64,000 nt of DNA from Polytrichum commune (lineage: Eukaryota; Streptophyta; Polytrichopsida; Polytrichales; Polytrichaceae): positions 6,450,501 through 6,514,500 of the forward strand of contig OX485807.1 in assembly GCA_950295325.1 (NCBI GenBank), in the 5' to 3' direction. Below, piece by piece: positions 47,901-59,061 of this stretch. The translations under genes and the position numbers were made by a program. Numbering within the stretch: the stretch's first letter is position 1; each line of letters begins with the position of its first letter. The notes beneath the pieces were generated by a model that was not told where the DNA came from, made no database searches, and worked only from the letters and a program-made list of their open reading frames with translations.

Positions 47901-50900
47901 TCCCTTCACGTTTCAAAGCAAGTGCTTTCCGCTTCCGCCCCAGTAACTCCTGTTGCAACTGTGATTTCGTTTTCAAAGACATAACCGGATTGGGGGGTGC
48001 AATGGCAGGTACATTTTGCACAGCTGCATATGGAACAGGCCCAGGTTCCTTGTTTTCAGCCTTATCCAATAGGCTTTCTTTACGAACACGCATGGAAGGT
48101 GCAAGTGATAAGTCAGCTGTCAAATCTGCACTTGAAGTGCGCTTTTGGTTCTCTGAGCTACTTTGTAGAGGCTGCTCAACAGTAGGCACACTTTCTGTAT
48201 CCTCTTGCCAGCCTACAGCAGCAAGAGCTGCAGCAATATCAGGATCCAAAAGATCAGCATTTGTTACATCCACATCCTCCTCTTCACCTCCACCTTCGTC
48301 ATTGAAATCAAGTACGCCAGAGAGTGCAGGCAGTGCCTGAACACCTCGCCGAATTGTTCGACTCTCTTTTATCATTGCAGGCGCCTCCTCTTGACGTTGA
48401 AAGACTGTTCTTTCACAATGCAATTCACAGATGTGCCATTCAGTAACAGAAGTCCTCAGTAGGGTCAAAATGAAATCAGAGTTACAGAAAACAAAGTTCA
48501 TCAAACTGCTAGCCTGGAAAATGCTGGCCATAAAACTTTCAAACTGAATGTAGATTCAGACTCCTTCTGAAGGCTAAGAGTCCTGTACATACTCCACAGG
48601 AGTCTCTCAAAGCAGATGAGGACTACACTAAAATGTCCCATCAGTGAGGACGAAAAAACAGTGTGTTTTGGAGAATACTGGGGATGGTAATTGTAAGTGG
48701 CAACAAAAATTCTCATATCACCTAGTATATTCTTAAACCACACTCATTATCCATTTCAGTGTACTTAAGCTTAGTATTCACTACAAATACCTATCCACCC
48801 ATAAGCTTGACTTAATTACCTGCCTGCAGATCTTGTAGCTGCTGCTCAAGAACCTTGGCATGCCGGAGTTCCTCCCGAGCCTCTGTCAGTCGGCCCTCGC
48901 GCTTCATAGCTAGAGCCTGCCTCTTTAGTGTGAGTATCTCATGCTGTAAAGTAGCTTTGTCTACTGGGTTAGGCTTCAGCACTGATGTGATAGGTTCATG
49001 TATGGGGGTTGTTTCATCATCCCCAAAACCCATTGCTCGAAGGGCTGCCATCATTTCTGGGTCACGCATATCTTCTTCTGTAACCTCGACTTTCTCTTCA
49101 CCCCCATCGATCTCATCACCCCCATCAATTTTACCATCACTAATATCAAAGACAGGGACTGCAGGCTGAGCAACTATGGAGGCTGCATTTGCACTTTCTA
49201 ACTTTTCTAGTTCATGCTCAAGCTTTTTGGCCTCCCCAAGTTCTGTACGAGCTTCTGCCAGCTTTCCTTCTCGTTTCAATGCTAAAGCCTTCCTTTTGCG
49301 AGCTAGAATCTGTTCCTTTAAACTAGGCACTGTTGGTAGAGTGGGTTTATTCACTTTAGGCTGGGGCTTGTGAGTACGTTCCATGCCTGCAGCTTCTTCT
49401 TCCCATCCCATGGCCCTTAGTGCAGCCACCATTTCTGGATCATCCATGTCATCCTCATCTACCTGTGTCGAGAGAGACAAAAGCTGAGTTAAAAGCTGAG
49501 AAGCAAAATTTTCAGGACAATTGTTATAACGACAACTGGAACAGACACCCATACTTGACGTGAATCTATCTTGACCCTCTATAATACTTTACTGTAGATC
49601 TTTATTTGCACTACAGAATTAGACAAGTGATTTATTTAATATGACCATTCTCAGAATCAGAAAAAGACTACCTTTGAGAAGACAAAGGTGGTGTCATATA
49701 TCAGGAACCAAACTGTTTCACAAGACTTCTGAAACTAACAGTGGTAGATCTTTCCAGAATATCCTCATGCCATAGTCCCACAGATACTTGAATTGAATAT
49801 CACTGAACTACCTTGCTAATCATGAATATATACGAACTTCCAGACACCATCTTGCCATGTTAGAACTGAAGGTAGTATACAATTCAAAGGTAAGTAGCGT
49901 CACCTCAACATGAGCATCGTCATCATCATTGACAAAGTTGGCAAAGATTCCAAGATCCTCTGGGATTGACTGAGAGGCAGCACCCTTCCCAGTGCTCCCC
50001 TTCATCTTCTCCTCTCTCTCAAGCCCACGAATGAGGGCATGTAATTCATCATCATCAGAGGCTTCATCTTCTCCACCTGATTGACCTAGCATTGCCATTT
50101 CTTCTACTTGTTTCTCTAATATCTTTGCTTTTCTTAGCTCCTCTTTTGCCTCTGCCATTTTCCCTTCACGCTTGAGAGCAAGAGCTTGCCGTTTATGAGC
50201 CAGAATCTGCATTGACATTGCACCCTCTGGTCCTGAAGAACGAATCCTCAAACTGTAAGTGACACTTGAGATTGAGAACGGGGTAGACAAGGCAATCATG
50301 ATTTCAAATAGACATTATAAAGTATTTTGGGAACACAGAAACAAATTTTCTTTTGAAGCAGAAACACCCAGAAGTGAACCAGAATTGTCTGCCAGTCCAT
50401 TACAGATCAGAATTGTGCTGTGACTATGAAACAATGTAAGTAGAGCATCCAAGCAACCTGGAGCTGCACTGGTGGCTGGCCGGTCTGCTTTTGGACGCAC
50501 TTCAGCAGCCAATTCTGCCAAAAGCTGCTCCTCAGTCTTGGCAACAGGATTCTTCTCAGCATCACGTATTTCTTTATCTGTCCATCCAAGCTCCTTCAAG
50601 TCTTTGAGAAGGTCCTCCTTTTCATTCAGAGATTGCTTTTCAGTTACCTGTTCGCGAGTTGAGGCTCTATTCTTCCTACCACTGGCCACAGGTTCCAATT
50701 TTTCTTTGCTTAATGAACTAGAATCCGAATCCAGAGAATCACGGTTCAATTTACTTGCATGCGTTCTGCTCTGATGGCCTACAATTGGGCTACTTGGCCC
50801 AGCTGACACCCTCCTTCTTTGTTTAATTTCTTTTTCTAGCACCTCAGCCTGCCTGTCCAACTCTTTCGCCCTTTTGAAAGCTTTCATGGCTTCAGAGTCC

Positions 50901-52997
50901 TTTCCCTGTTTTCTCAACGCAGTATATTTCTTCTTCTCCTCCTGCGCTTGTTCGTGAAGCTTTGTGGGGGAAAGAGGTTCCACATCTTCACCAATCCTGT
51001 CAAATGTGTTGTCTGACTGTTGACGTTTGTGCTTTGTAGAACTTCTCTTCCCTCTAGCCTGCTCCAACTGGATAGTGCACAGGACAAACCCAAAAATTTC
51101 CCCACCTTTTAACTGATTGTCATTATATTTGAAAACAGCACAGCATTCGCTGGTCTTTACCTATTCTTGTGATCATGAGAACATGCAGAAATTACACCCT
51201 GCATACATTCTACTGCCTGTTCTACTGCTGGTTTTGAAGCAACATGACAACATTGATTGGATAAAACTATGAAGGCACATTTCATAACGAATCCAATATC
51301 AGCTAGAACACCACTCTCCTTGTGACATGATTATTAATACCAATCTCTCTGTGGCGACATCTACAACTAGCTCTACAAACCTTTCAGCAAGCTGTGAAGC
51401 TCCCAGAAACTCCTGGTTCTACCATACTAGACTCAAAAGATCCTACTGATGAGCAACAACAGGCTTCCAACTGACCCAATCAGTAAGCCACCCTAACCCT
51501 GCGGAATGGATAGGAAGTCCATATTGAGGACAGGACAAGGGTTGTACCTCCTGTTCATCACTATCATTGTCTGCCACATTGGCCAAGATGGTGTCCAAGT
51601 CAACATCGCCCTCTTGAGACCTTCCATCTGGTGGGTGAAGCTGCTTCAATAGGGCTTCTGTGTTGTTGTCCTTACCGCTTGCCTTTGAACCCCCTACAAA
51701 AACGAGTGTTTTGGTACTTCAAGACCCTCTTTACATTCCAAATGTGTGTTCTTGCACTGTAAACTAGTTCCACTTTTATCAATCAAGCGATCCTAAACTA
51801 CAAAGAGGGTATTGACAAAAATGCAAGTTGAAAAGAAGAATTCTCCATCAGGATTCGACTATATATGAAAAGATGCCCTTTAATTTTTTAGGCTCCCAAG
51901 TTCTCTACCCTCATGAGAAACTCTGTCCCAGGCAAAAATAGTGGTGCACTAGTAATGTTACAGATTTTGTATTAAGTAAGAAGTATCATTGAGATGTGCC
52001 AGCAAGTGGAGAACTGAACATACCTTTCGGTGTCTTGCCTTTACCATACCGCTCCATCCTCGTGGCGTCTTCAAGCTCTTTGCAAGGGTTACAGATTCGA
52101 ACAGGAGCATCACCTTGGCCTCTCAAAACCTGTCGCTGCAACGTGCAGTTGTTGCAGAAGAGGCCGCCACACCTGCGACAATGATGCTACAACCCCTTAC
52201 CATGTCAAAAACTGCAACATGATCTTGAGGCTACAGAATTATACTACAAGGCACGCTGAAATGCGATCAAGATCAATGTAGCTCATTCCCATCGTAATAG
52301 CAAAGGATCATTCCAACAATTATGAACGTTGAAAAGTAGGGTTTGGACAGGATGAGCTTACACATGACTAATGAGCACGACTAAATTGCAACCACCAGAG
52401 ATTGAGATATGAATTAGGTTAACTAGCTGGCTGCTATTAAGAGGCTTGTGAGGAAAGCCAGAAACTGTCAAGAGCTCACAACAACTGAGAATCCACTTTC
52501 TCGAGATGATTTTCACTGCCAAAAATGTCCTACTAAATACCCTGTATGGAGCATATCTCAATCAGACAGTCCTTACCTTCACGAAGTTGTCCTCGATCAA
52601 ATCCCAGAGAGCGAATACAGAAAGATTCATGGCTCCTTTATGGATTCTGAGCATCTGAGGTGAGAAAATCTAGAAGGAAGAATAGGATGACCGAGGCAGC
52701 TGAGATTTTGATCTCAACTTCCATCAATTAGAATTGTACAAGATCCCATGCTTTCATGATAAATTCAGGTGCCCATGTGTTTTGCTTGCCAGTGTATCAT
52801 GGCATATCTGTATGTATTTCAACATGAATTGGATTACGATGCACATCTTCAATTTAGAGATACAAGTTGAGATATCATACTTTTCGGTTCCAGAGTGAGA
52901 AGGCAGCATGACAGCCTTCGCAATTAGTGGAATCCGGAGTCCATGATTTGCCTCTCTCAGAAGGCTTTTCCGGCAGTCCCATCTTCTCCAACCCCAT
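44979..52997 (-). CDS. FYVE-domain protein with eight DM14-like modules, 9 exons, 1471 aa
   Basis: Exons: 52881-52997, 52024-52186, 51548-51693, 50458-51067, 49904-50232, 48820-49462, 47732-48404, 46369-47435, 44979-45646. All are GT-AG, phases join, and the total is 4416 nt. The N-terminus MGLEKMGLPEKPS, just after an in-frame TGA, matches the plant FYVE family start I recall (MLEKIGLPAKPS in At1g61690-like proteins). The FYVE domain (about 19-75) has the WxxD motif (W19-D22), RKHHCRRCG (38-46), RIC (69-71) and all eight Cys (26, 29, 42, 45, 50, 53, 71, 74), so PI3P binding on endosomes is expected. Eight DM14-like helical hairpins ('KR.ALALKREGK..EA..EL..AK.LE') lie near 179-223, 353-391, 503-544, 627-667, 819-859, 1194-1234, 1302-1343 and 1424-1470. 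Acidic 'DPE..AAL..MGW' modules lie at 456, 582, 716, 915 and 1354. In animals, DM14 of Lgd/CC2D1 binds ESCRT-III; an endosomal role here is inferred. Confidence 0.93.
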
Positions 52998-53560
52998 CAC
53001 TTCCCTCCCTCATACGCACATCTGTTCGTCCACCTCAACTATCAATCAACTCTTTCGTCGACCTGGTTGTCCAGAATTACATCGTAATCAATCAGATTGA
53101 TGTCCCTAACCCCAAAAACCCTAATTCTCCTTCATACCATCTTGTATACAACATACAAATACACGCAAATACATGCACTTCCTCAACGGGGCACAAGGAC
53201 AGAAGGCACGAATTGACAGGCACACCCAATCAGCTCAGATCACCAACAGCAACCACCGATTCGACCGAATACTCAAAATTCAGCACTCCGAAAGTAACAT
53301 CGACACAAATGAAGTCCAGGGAAGGGAGAAAATGGCCTCGCAATCACTGACATGAGAAGAATTCCTCCACTACTGAACAAGAAAAAGACACCAAACTTGA
53401 AGTTTACCGGAATCCTGGCCTGTGTGGAAGAGATGCGATGTTGTCTTGCGAAGAGGAGATGCGAGATGGAGTCAAACCCTAAAACAGAGCTTGCAGAAGA
53501 CATGGAAGAAATTGAAGAACGGACGAAGCAAGCACGCTGCAAGGAGAGCCATGCGCTCCC
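52998..53560 (-). promoter_or_regulatory. 5' leader and promoter side of the FYVE gene
   Basis: Telo-box-like AACCCTAA motifs occur at about 53114-53124 and 53473-53483, as in many plant promoters of housekeeping genes. A plus-strand frame at 53466-53564 (starting MESNPKTELAEDMEEIEERT) overlaps sequence that recurs in the downstream array. I do not think it is a gene. The TSS is not identified. Confidence 0.35.
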
Positions 53561-53940
53561 GTAATACGTACCTCTACGTTCCTATGAAAAAAGGTCAATT
53601 TGAAAATCCACGTGGCATAATATTAGGGAGTCAAAGGGCACTTTTGGATGGTCAAACTTAAACTCCACCTTGAAGATGAATTTGATCGTTTCATGATATT
53701 GATAAAACCCCGGGTATGCGAATCTTCGTGCGTAACCATGCAATCCTAGCTAGGCCGGTTAGCATATTTAAAATGTGAACCTAAAATGTAAAATTTAAAA
53801 TGACTACATATTCATAAACCATGTAGTTAGATAATGGGGAAAAAATGGAAGCAAGTACAAAGCAAGCATGTTTGCCTGCATTCTCACGATACCTATGTTC
53901 CTATGAAAACAACCATTTGAAAATTCATTTGGCGTACTAA

Positions 53941-54583
53941 GGGCCACTTCGCACATGAGCCGAGAGCCGTGTCCATGAAATTGTGAGAGCCCAAATGAAA
54001 GTGTCCAAAGGCCGTCCCAACACACCTCCGAAATCATGTATTGTGGTCACGGGTTTCCAAGTGTAGTGTGAAGTCATATGTGACCATGTCCTAAACCAAA
54101 TGCTATTTCAATGAATTTTTATTCATGCGGGTCTTCATAGATAGATAGATAGAAACTCCGGTCCCTTTTAAGCAAGGGGCCGGCGTGAATAAAGTGTCCG
54201 TTCGTAATGTCAATGACCTGATGCCCACCGGACAAGGGGACATTGGGGCAATACTACTCTCCCCTTTCGAGGGGGTCTTCATACATGATAGGATACAATG
54301 AATCAATGGTTGTGAGCGTTCGGAGTGCCATGGTCTCCTAGTTTTGTGTAAGAACTACCTTCAAGAGATGGTTTTTGAAAATAATCCAAGTGACCATGAA
54401 ACATGATCCATTGGATGCCATGTAGGAATCCATGTAGACCTTACATCCATCTTACATTCACATACTCCATTGGTCCCTCAAGCATAGTGTGAAGCGAACT
54501 TGGACCGGCTCCGCCATTTCCACCAATGAGAGTGCTTCAAGTGTAATGACCACCGGCTCTCAATCTCGTGTGTGAAGTGGCCC
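53941..54583. mobile_element. PIF/Harbinger-like MITE (family B), 643 bp with nested insertion
   Basis: It has the same ends as 33396-33897 and a TAA duplication at 53938-53940 and 54584-54586. Removing the retroposon at 54140-54272 and one copy of its duplication leaves about 499 bp, matching the 502-bp sister. The MITE itself interrupts the second unit of the tandem array. Confidence 0.9.
54140..54272 (-). mobile_element. Short retroposon copy S2 (family S), 133 bp
   Basis: Flanked by the 11-bp duplication GGGTCTTCATA (54129-54139 and 54273-54283). The sister MITE at 33396-33897 preserves the empty site. On the minus strand the element ends in a hairpin (CCGGCCCCTT..AAGGGACCGG), then GAGTTTC and a (TATC)n tail. 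There are no terminal inverted repeats and no clear box A or B. It is too short to encode anything. Confidence 0.85.
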
Positions 54584-55546
54584 TAAGTATTAAGACTTTA
54601 TAGTACTTTTTTTGATTGTGAAACTTCGATTGCACCTTCGAGATGATTGTGCTTATTTCATAAAATTGATAAATCCCCGGGGTATGTGAACCCTCTTACT
54701 AATCGAGCAGTCTAGGAAGCTTAGCGTATTTAGGATAAACATCAAGTCGGATAAGAAGAAATGGAAGACATGGAAGACATAGAAGCAAGCATGTTGCAAG
54801 GAAGGCAAAGCATTCCCATGATACCTACATTTCCATGGAAATCCATGTGGCACGATGTTAGTAGCCAAGGGTATTTTTGATGGTCAAACTTAAATTCCAC
54901 CTTTGAGATGATTTTGTATGTTTTGTAGCATTGCTAAAATCCCATGGATGTGAACTCTATTGCCTAAATTGTTGGCCTAAGCATGTTAGCATATTTAGGA
55001 TAACTTTGAAGTTGGATCGTAAGATAAGAAATGGAAGCTAGGATGAAGCAAGAATGGAAGCGGTGCATTCCCATGATATTCACGTTCCTATGTTTGGATA
55101 TTCACATGGCATAATATTAAGAGTGTGTTCTTAATGGTCAAACTTTAATTCTATCTTGAAGATGGTTATGATTGTTTCAAAACATTGTAACAACTTGGGT
55201 ATGTTAACCGTTCTACCTAAATGGGCAACCTAGGCAAGTTAGCACATTTAGGATAAATAGGCAGTTGGATAATGAGAAGAAATGGATGAAATGGAAACAA
55301 TCACAAATAAAGGATATAAGGAAAGCGATGTGTTCCCGTGATACATTCCCATAAAAGAGGTCGTCAAGAAATTCACGTGGCATATTATCATGAGACACCT
55401 TAAAGATGATTTTGATTGTTTCATAATATTGAGGGAAGGGGGAAAAAATAAAAAAATAAAAAAATGTATGTTAACCCTTTTGCCTAAACGGGCTACCTAC
55501 GTAAGTTAGCATATATAGGATAAAGAAGAATTTGGATAACCTAGAC

Positions 55547-56128
55547 TCAACCATCATGTAAATGAATTCAGTTGCAATGGCTTTTGATTCCTCGTCTAGG
55601 GGTGGTCCTATAAGGTGCTTAACAAAGTCACTTTATGAACTCAACTACAACAACAAAAATGTTGAATTCTAATTAATATTTCACATCGTGTACATGAGCA
55701 TTCCCAATCTTAGTTTTTATATCACCATAAAATGATGTGGCATGCTATCCAATGTTTGTGATGTGATTGTTTCTTTAGCCATGATTGACATAGTGGGTTC
55801 TTTTGGTTGGTCAAACTTGAATTTCACCTTGTGGATGGTTGATTGTTCGTGAGCTCAACTACTAGAACAAAATTCACGTAGTTCTAAATTCTATTGCACT
55901 TTACAATCTTGAATTATTGAAATTTTAAAAAATATTTTTAAAAATAAACACACACACATACACACACACACACGTTTTTCCTATTTTCACACAATGATGT
56001 GTTCCATTATCTAGTGCTCGACATGCTACGTGGGATTTGATCTGGACTTGGAGTTGACATACCCACAAGAGAACGTTGTAAAGGGTGAATTTTAGATTAC
56101 ACATATGTGATGGGAATGATAATATCAT
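55547..56128. other. Gene-free tract with CA microsatellite
   Basis: An A-rich run is followed by (CA)n at about 55948-55974. Nothing coding. Confidence 0.45.
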
Positions 56129-56140
56129 CATTGGTCTCCA

Positions 56141-56218
56141 GATAGATAAAAACTATGGACCTCTTTCAAGGCCGATGTGAATGAAGTGTATGTTCGTAAT
56201 GTTCATGACCCAGTGCCC
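56141..56218 (-). mobile_element. Short retroposon copy S3, 5'-truncated, 78 bp
   Basis: Flanked by the 12-bp duplication CATTGGTCTCCA (56129-56140 and 56219-56230). It keeps the tail (TATCTATC on the minus strand), the hairpin region and 'CACTTCATTCACATCGG'. It lacks the distal half present in S1 and S2. Truncation on the side away from the tail fits target-primed reverse transcription. Confidence 0.8.
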
Positions 56219-56230
56219 CATTGGTCTCCA

Positions 56231-58064
56231 TGAAGTCATTTAGGAAGCATGTTCCTTCATTGAAAGAGAACACAACTCTCCAACCTAAATAGAAATTAAC
56301 CTAAGATGATTTTTTAGAACATGCGTTTCACAACTCGGGGAAAGAAAAGAGACAATTATCACATCATTCACCTCATTGTTTTCCTTACATTACGTACCAA
56401 GGGGACAACACAAACGCGGACATCCTATAACTTGACGACTACCGAGGCCCACAATATTAGGACTAATTAGTGTGCTATGAATGTAGCATTTTCGCAAGGC
56501 GAAGCAAGAGATTGGTGGGTCGGTAAGTTGGATACTTTTAGAGCCAAGGGCTACAACCCTACAAATCGGATGGAAGATACCATAGTACCTTTACCACTTC
56601 GGCTATTTGTAGGCGGATATTAATTATAATTCTATTTTCATTCAATAATTCCGAATCTAGAGGAGTCATCACAACTTCCCATGTTTTTATTCATTTATAA
56701 ATTTTAAATGACATTTCCAAAATCGTGGGATTCCTAAAAATAGCCTAATTAGTGCGAAAGTGGGAATGGTACTATGGTACACCTAACTAAAAAGGCTTGT
56801 GGCATGAGTTGGTTCTCCTCTAAGTTACTCTCCACGAATGGTGGACCTAATTTACACTTGGGTGTGTAACATACTATGAAGGACTATAGAATGAAGATGA
56901 AGGAACAAAGATGCAATGTAAATTAGTCATAGTGTAAACATGAGGTTAGTCATGTCCTCTCCCACATGTTTGTGCAAAGATAGATAGATAGAAGTGCATT
57001 AAAATTTTACCTAGAATATGAGAATTGGTGACCGACAAAAGTGTAGGGGAAGTTGCAAGTTTGACTACTTCTCTAATTTTGGACTATAAATTATGGTTTC
57101 CCTAACACATGGAAGTGTGCCTTGAGATATGAACACTTCCCACAATTGCACCGATACTCAAATGAGAGATAAATACTCAAGCCCTTACACTCTTTAAAAC
57201 ATGCACATGTTCGTGCGACATAAATATCATCCCCCAAGGCGTGTACATCTAAAAGACACTATTCTTTTTGAAGCACAAGGATCATAGATTTATACCATAC
57301 AAGTGTCAATGTGCGAAGATCCTAGATTTGCATTCTACAATGACAAGACGTGTTCCGTTTAAGAATCATCGAAGAACTTTGACAATCGGTGTCATTTAAG
57401 AAGGCTCACACACCCTAGTAAGTAGTAGTATAATTCTCAAGGGCCCCATTTATGAAACAATGATTTTTAAAACCTTTAGATGAAGTAAAGAACTTGCCAA
57501 GTCTTTGGTTCAAGTCCAACTTCCTTTTCGCCTTTAAAAAGCAAGTGTCGAACTTACCATATTCTTTTGCAATTGGACCGGTCGACATTCTACCACCAAG
57601 AACATGTTGGGTCTAGTGAAATTACACGTGAATTGCCTACCTAGCCTAGTTGAATCTCGTATAGGTCTACATTGGGCCTACCTAGCATCCCAAATTATCC
57701 GACAATTATAATCCACTTGTTAGGTGTCCAAGTTTTGGTTAAAAAAACGTATGAATGTAAGATTACGAGGAAGTCATGGAATTCTTCCTAATGCCTATGC
57801 ATACATGGGCCAAGGGGGATTGTTGCATGTGAATGTATCTCTCTCTCAACCATTCATCATTAAAAATATGTTGTTTGTAATGTTGTAGTTGATAGTACAT
57901 GTCAATTTGGGGGAGGGGGGGGGGGCTCTCACCCGACTATGTTTGAAGTTAAACCCATATGTCATATGCACCTTGATTTGTGTTTTGTAGGGTTGACGTG
58001 ATTCCCAATTTGTTCAATGGATGGATGTGGGATACATTATGTATACAAATCTCCATCGCAAGTA
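56231..58064. other. Gene-free tract
   Basis: No frame or bounded element is supported. A GGTTCAAGTCC box-B-like motif near 57510 stands alone. A G-rich run lies at about 57910-57926. Confidence 0.4.
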
Positions 58065-58375
58065 CATTAAAATAGTTCTAATATTGTGGGCCATGTTAAT
58101 TTTAAACCCATGCTAAATTTCCAGTAGAAGAATAGCATGGGTCACATTGGTTACTTTTCCAAGAACATTCATGTGGCTGATTATTTTATTTTGTGTTACC
58201 TCTGTCGTATAACCAATACTTAATGTATTGGTCGGAAATCTTCATGAAGACCATGGAAAAGACATAGGGTATTGAACCCACGCAAATTCCAACTTGACTA
58301 GAATATTAGTGTGGCCCACGGTAATTATTTCCATGCCAATTTTCCACCCACACTCATAGGATTATTTAGTGTATT
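58065..58375. mobile_element. MITE copy (family G), diverged
   Basis: The left end, 'TACATTAAAATAGTTCTAAT', is roughly inverse to the right end, 'GGATTATTTAGTGTA'. The interior shares 'TGTGGGCCATGTTAATTTTA' and 'CTTCATGAAGACC' with the family G copies at 38.3 and 58.7 kb. Confidence 0.55.
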
Positions 58376-58719
58376 GGGTTCATGCTTCACGATGTATGTG
58401 TATACTCATTCACAGGAGGGGGCTTTAGTAAAAACAAGTGTCTTATAAGTTAAAGACTAATCCACCCTTACTAAAGTAAATTGGGGTATTAAGATTCAAA
58501 TTTTGAAACTAGATAGGCTATTTTAAAGAAGTCATGTTATAAAATAGTCCACATTGGACGAGTTTATGTAAACATCACAAAGTTTTAGCATGACAGTTGT
58601 AATAAAGATAAGTAATAAAACTTTGGCAATTCACTACCGACGTGAATGAACTTGTCGAATGTGTTTACCCTGAACAACTGTAAAAGGTATGTACGTCATT
58701 GAACGGGGAGAACCAACTG

Positions 58720-59059
58720 CTACACTAAATAGACCTATTAGTGTAGGTGGAATTTAACATGGACCACACTAATTTTCTTTTCAAGGTGAAATTAAGGTGG
58801 GTCCAAGACCCTGGGTCTCCCCCTAAGTCTTCATGAAAACTCCCAACCACAATACATTTAGCATTATTTATAAGACAATAGAAAGAAATCACCCACATCA
58901 ATTTTCTAGACAAAATATTATTGTGACCTGCACTAAAGTTCTACTATAAATATAGTGTGGGTTAAAAATTAATATGGCACACAATAAATTTCATCACGAG
59001 AATTAGCATGGACTCCATCAAATTATCATGGCCCACAATATTAAGACTATTTAGTGTAG
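58720..59059. mobile_element. MITE with CTACACTAAATAG ends (family G), 340 bp
   Basis: The left end CTACACTAAATAGACCTA mirrors the right end (inverse CTACACTAAATAGTCTTAAT). The interior has 'GTGGGTCCAAGACCC' and 'CCTAAGTCTTCATGA' as in the other copies. No clear target duplication is present. It directly abuts a relative of the 163-bp repeat. Confidence 0.68.
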
Positions 59060-59061
59060 TT

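Larger units (their letters stand above)
53497..55546. repeat. Degenerate tandem array, about 250-310 bp x 5
   Basis: 'TTAGC.TATTTA(GGATAA)' recurs near 53760, 54721, 54988, 55238 and 55506. Once the MITE insertion is subtracted, the spacing is about 313, 267, 250 and 268. Units share 'ATTCCCATGATAC', 'TTCCTATG', 'CACGTGGCATAATATTA' and 'GGTCAAACTTAAA'. The first unit overlaps the 5' side of the FYVE gene. Confidence 0.85.

Noticed and set aside
48405-48531. ATG-initiated extension of exon 7 (MASIFQASS..) as a separate start
   Set aside because: It runs into intron sequence. The AG acceptor before 48404 restores phase with exon 6.
47882-49373. Plus-strand Ser/Ala/Arg-rich open frames over the FYVE gene repeat exons
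   Set aside because: They are antisense shadows of the 'KREGK..EA..EL' repeats, with no splice context.
53352-53661. Small plus-strand gene divergent from the FYVE gene (MESNPKTELAEDMEEIEERT)
   Set aside because: The frame is not kept in the repeated copies of this stretch within the array, it lacks a recognised domain, and no splice partner is visible.
57490-57540. Second tRNA-type SINE suggested by GGTTCAAGTCC
   Set aside because: No box A at the right spacing, no tail and no target duplication.
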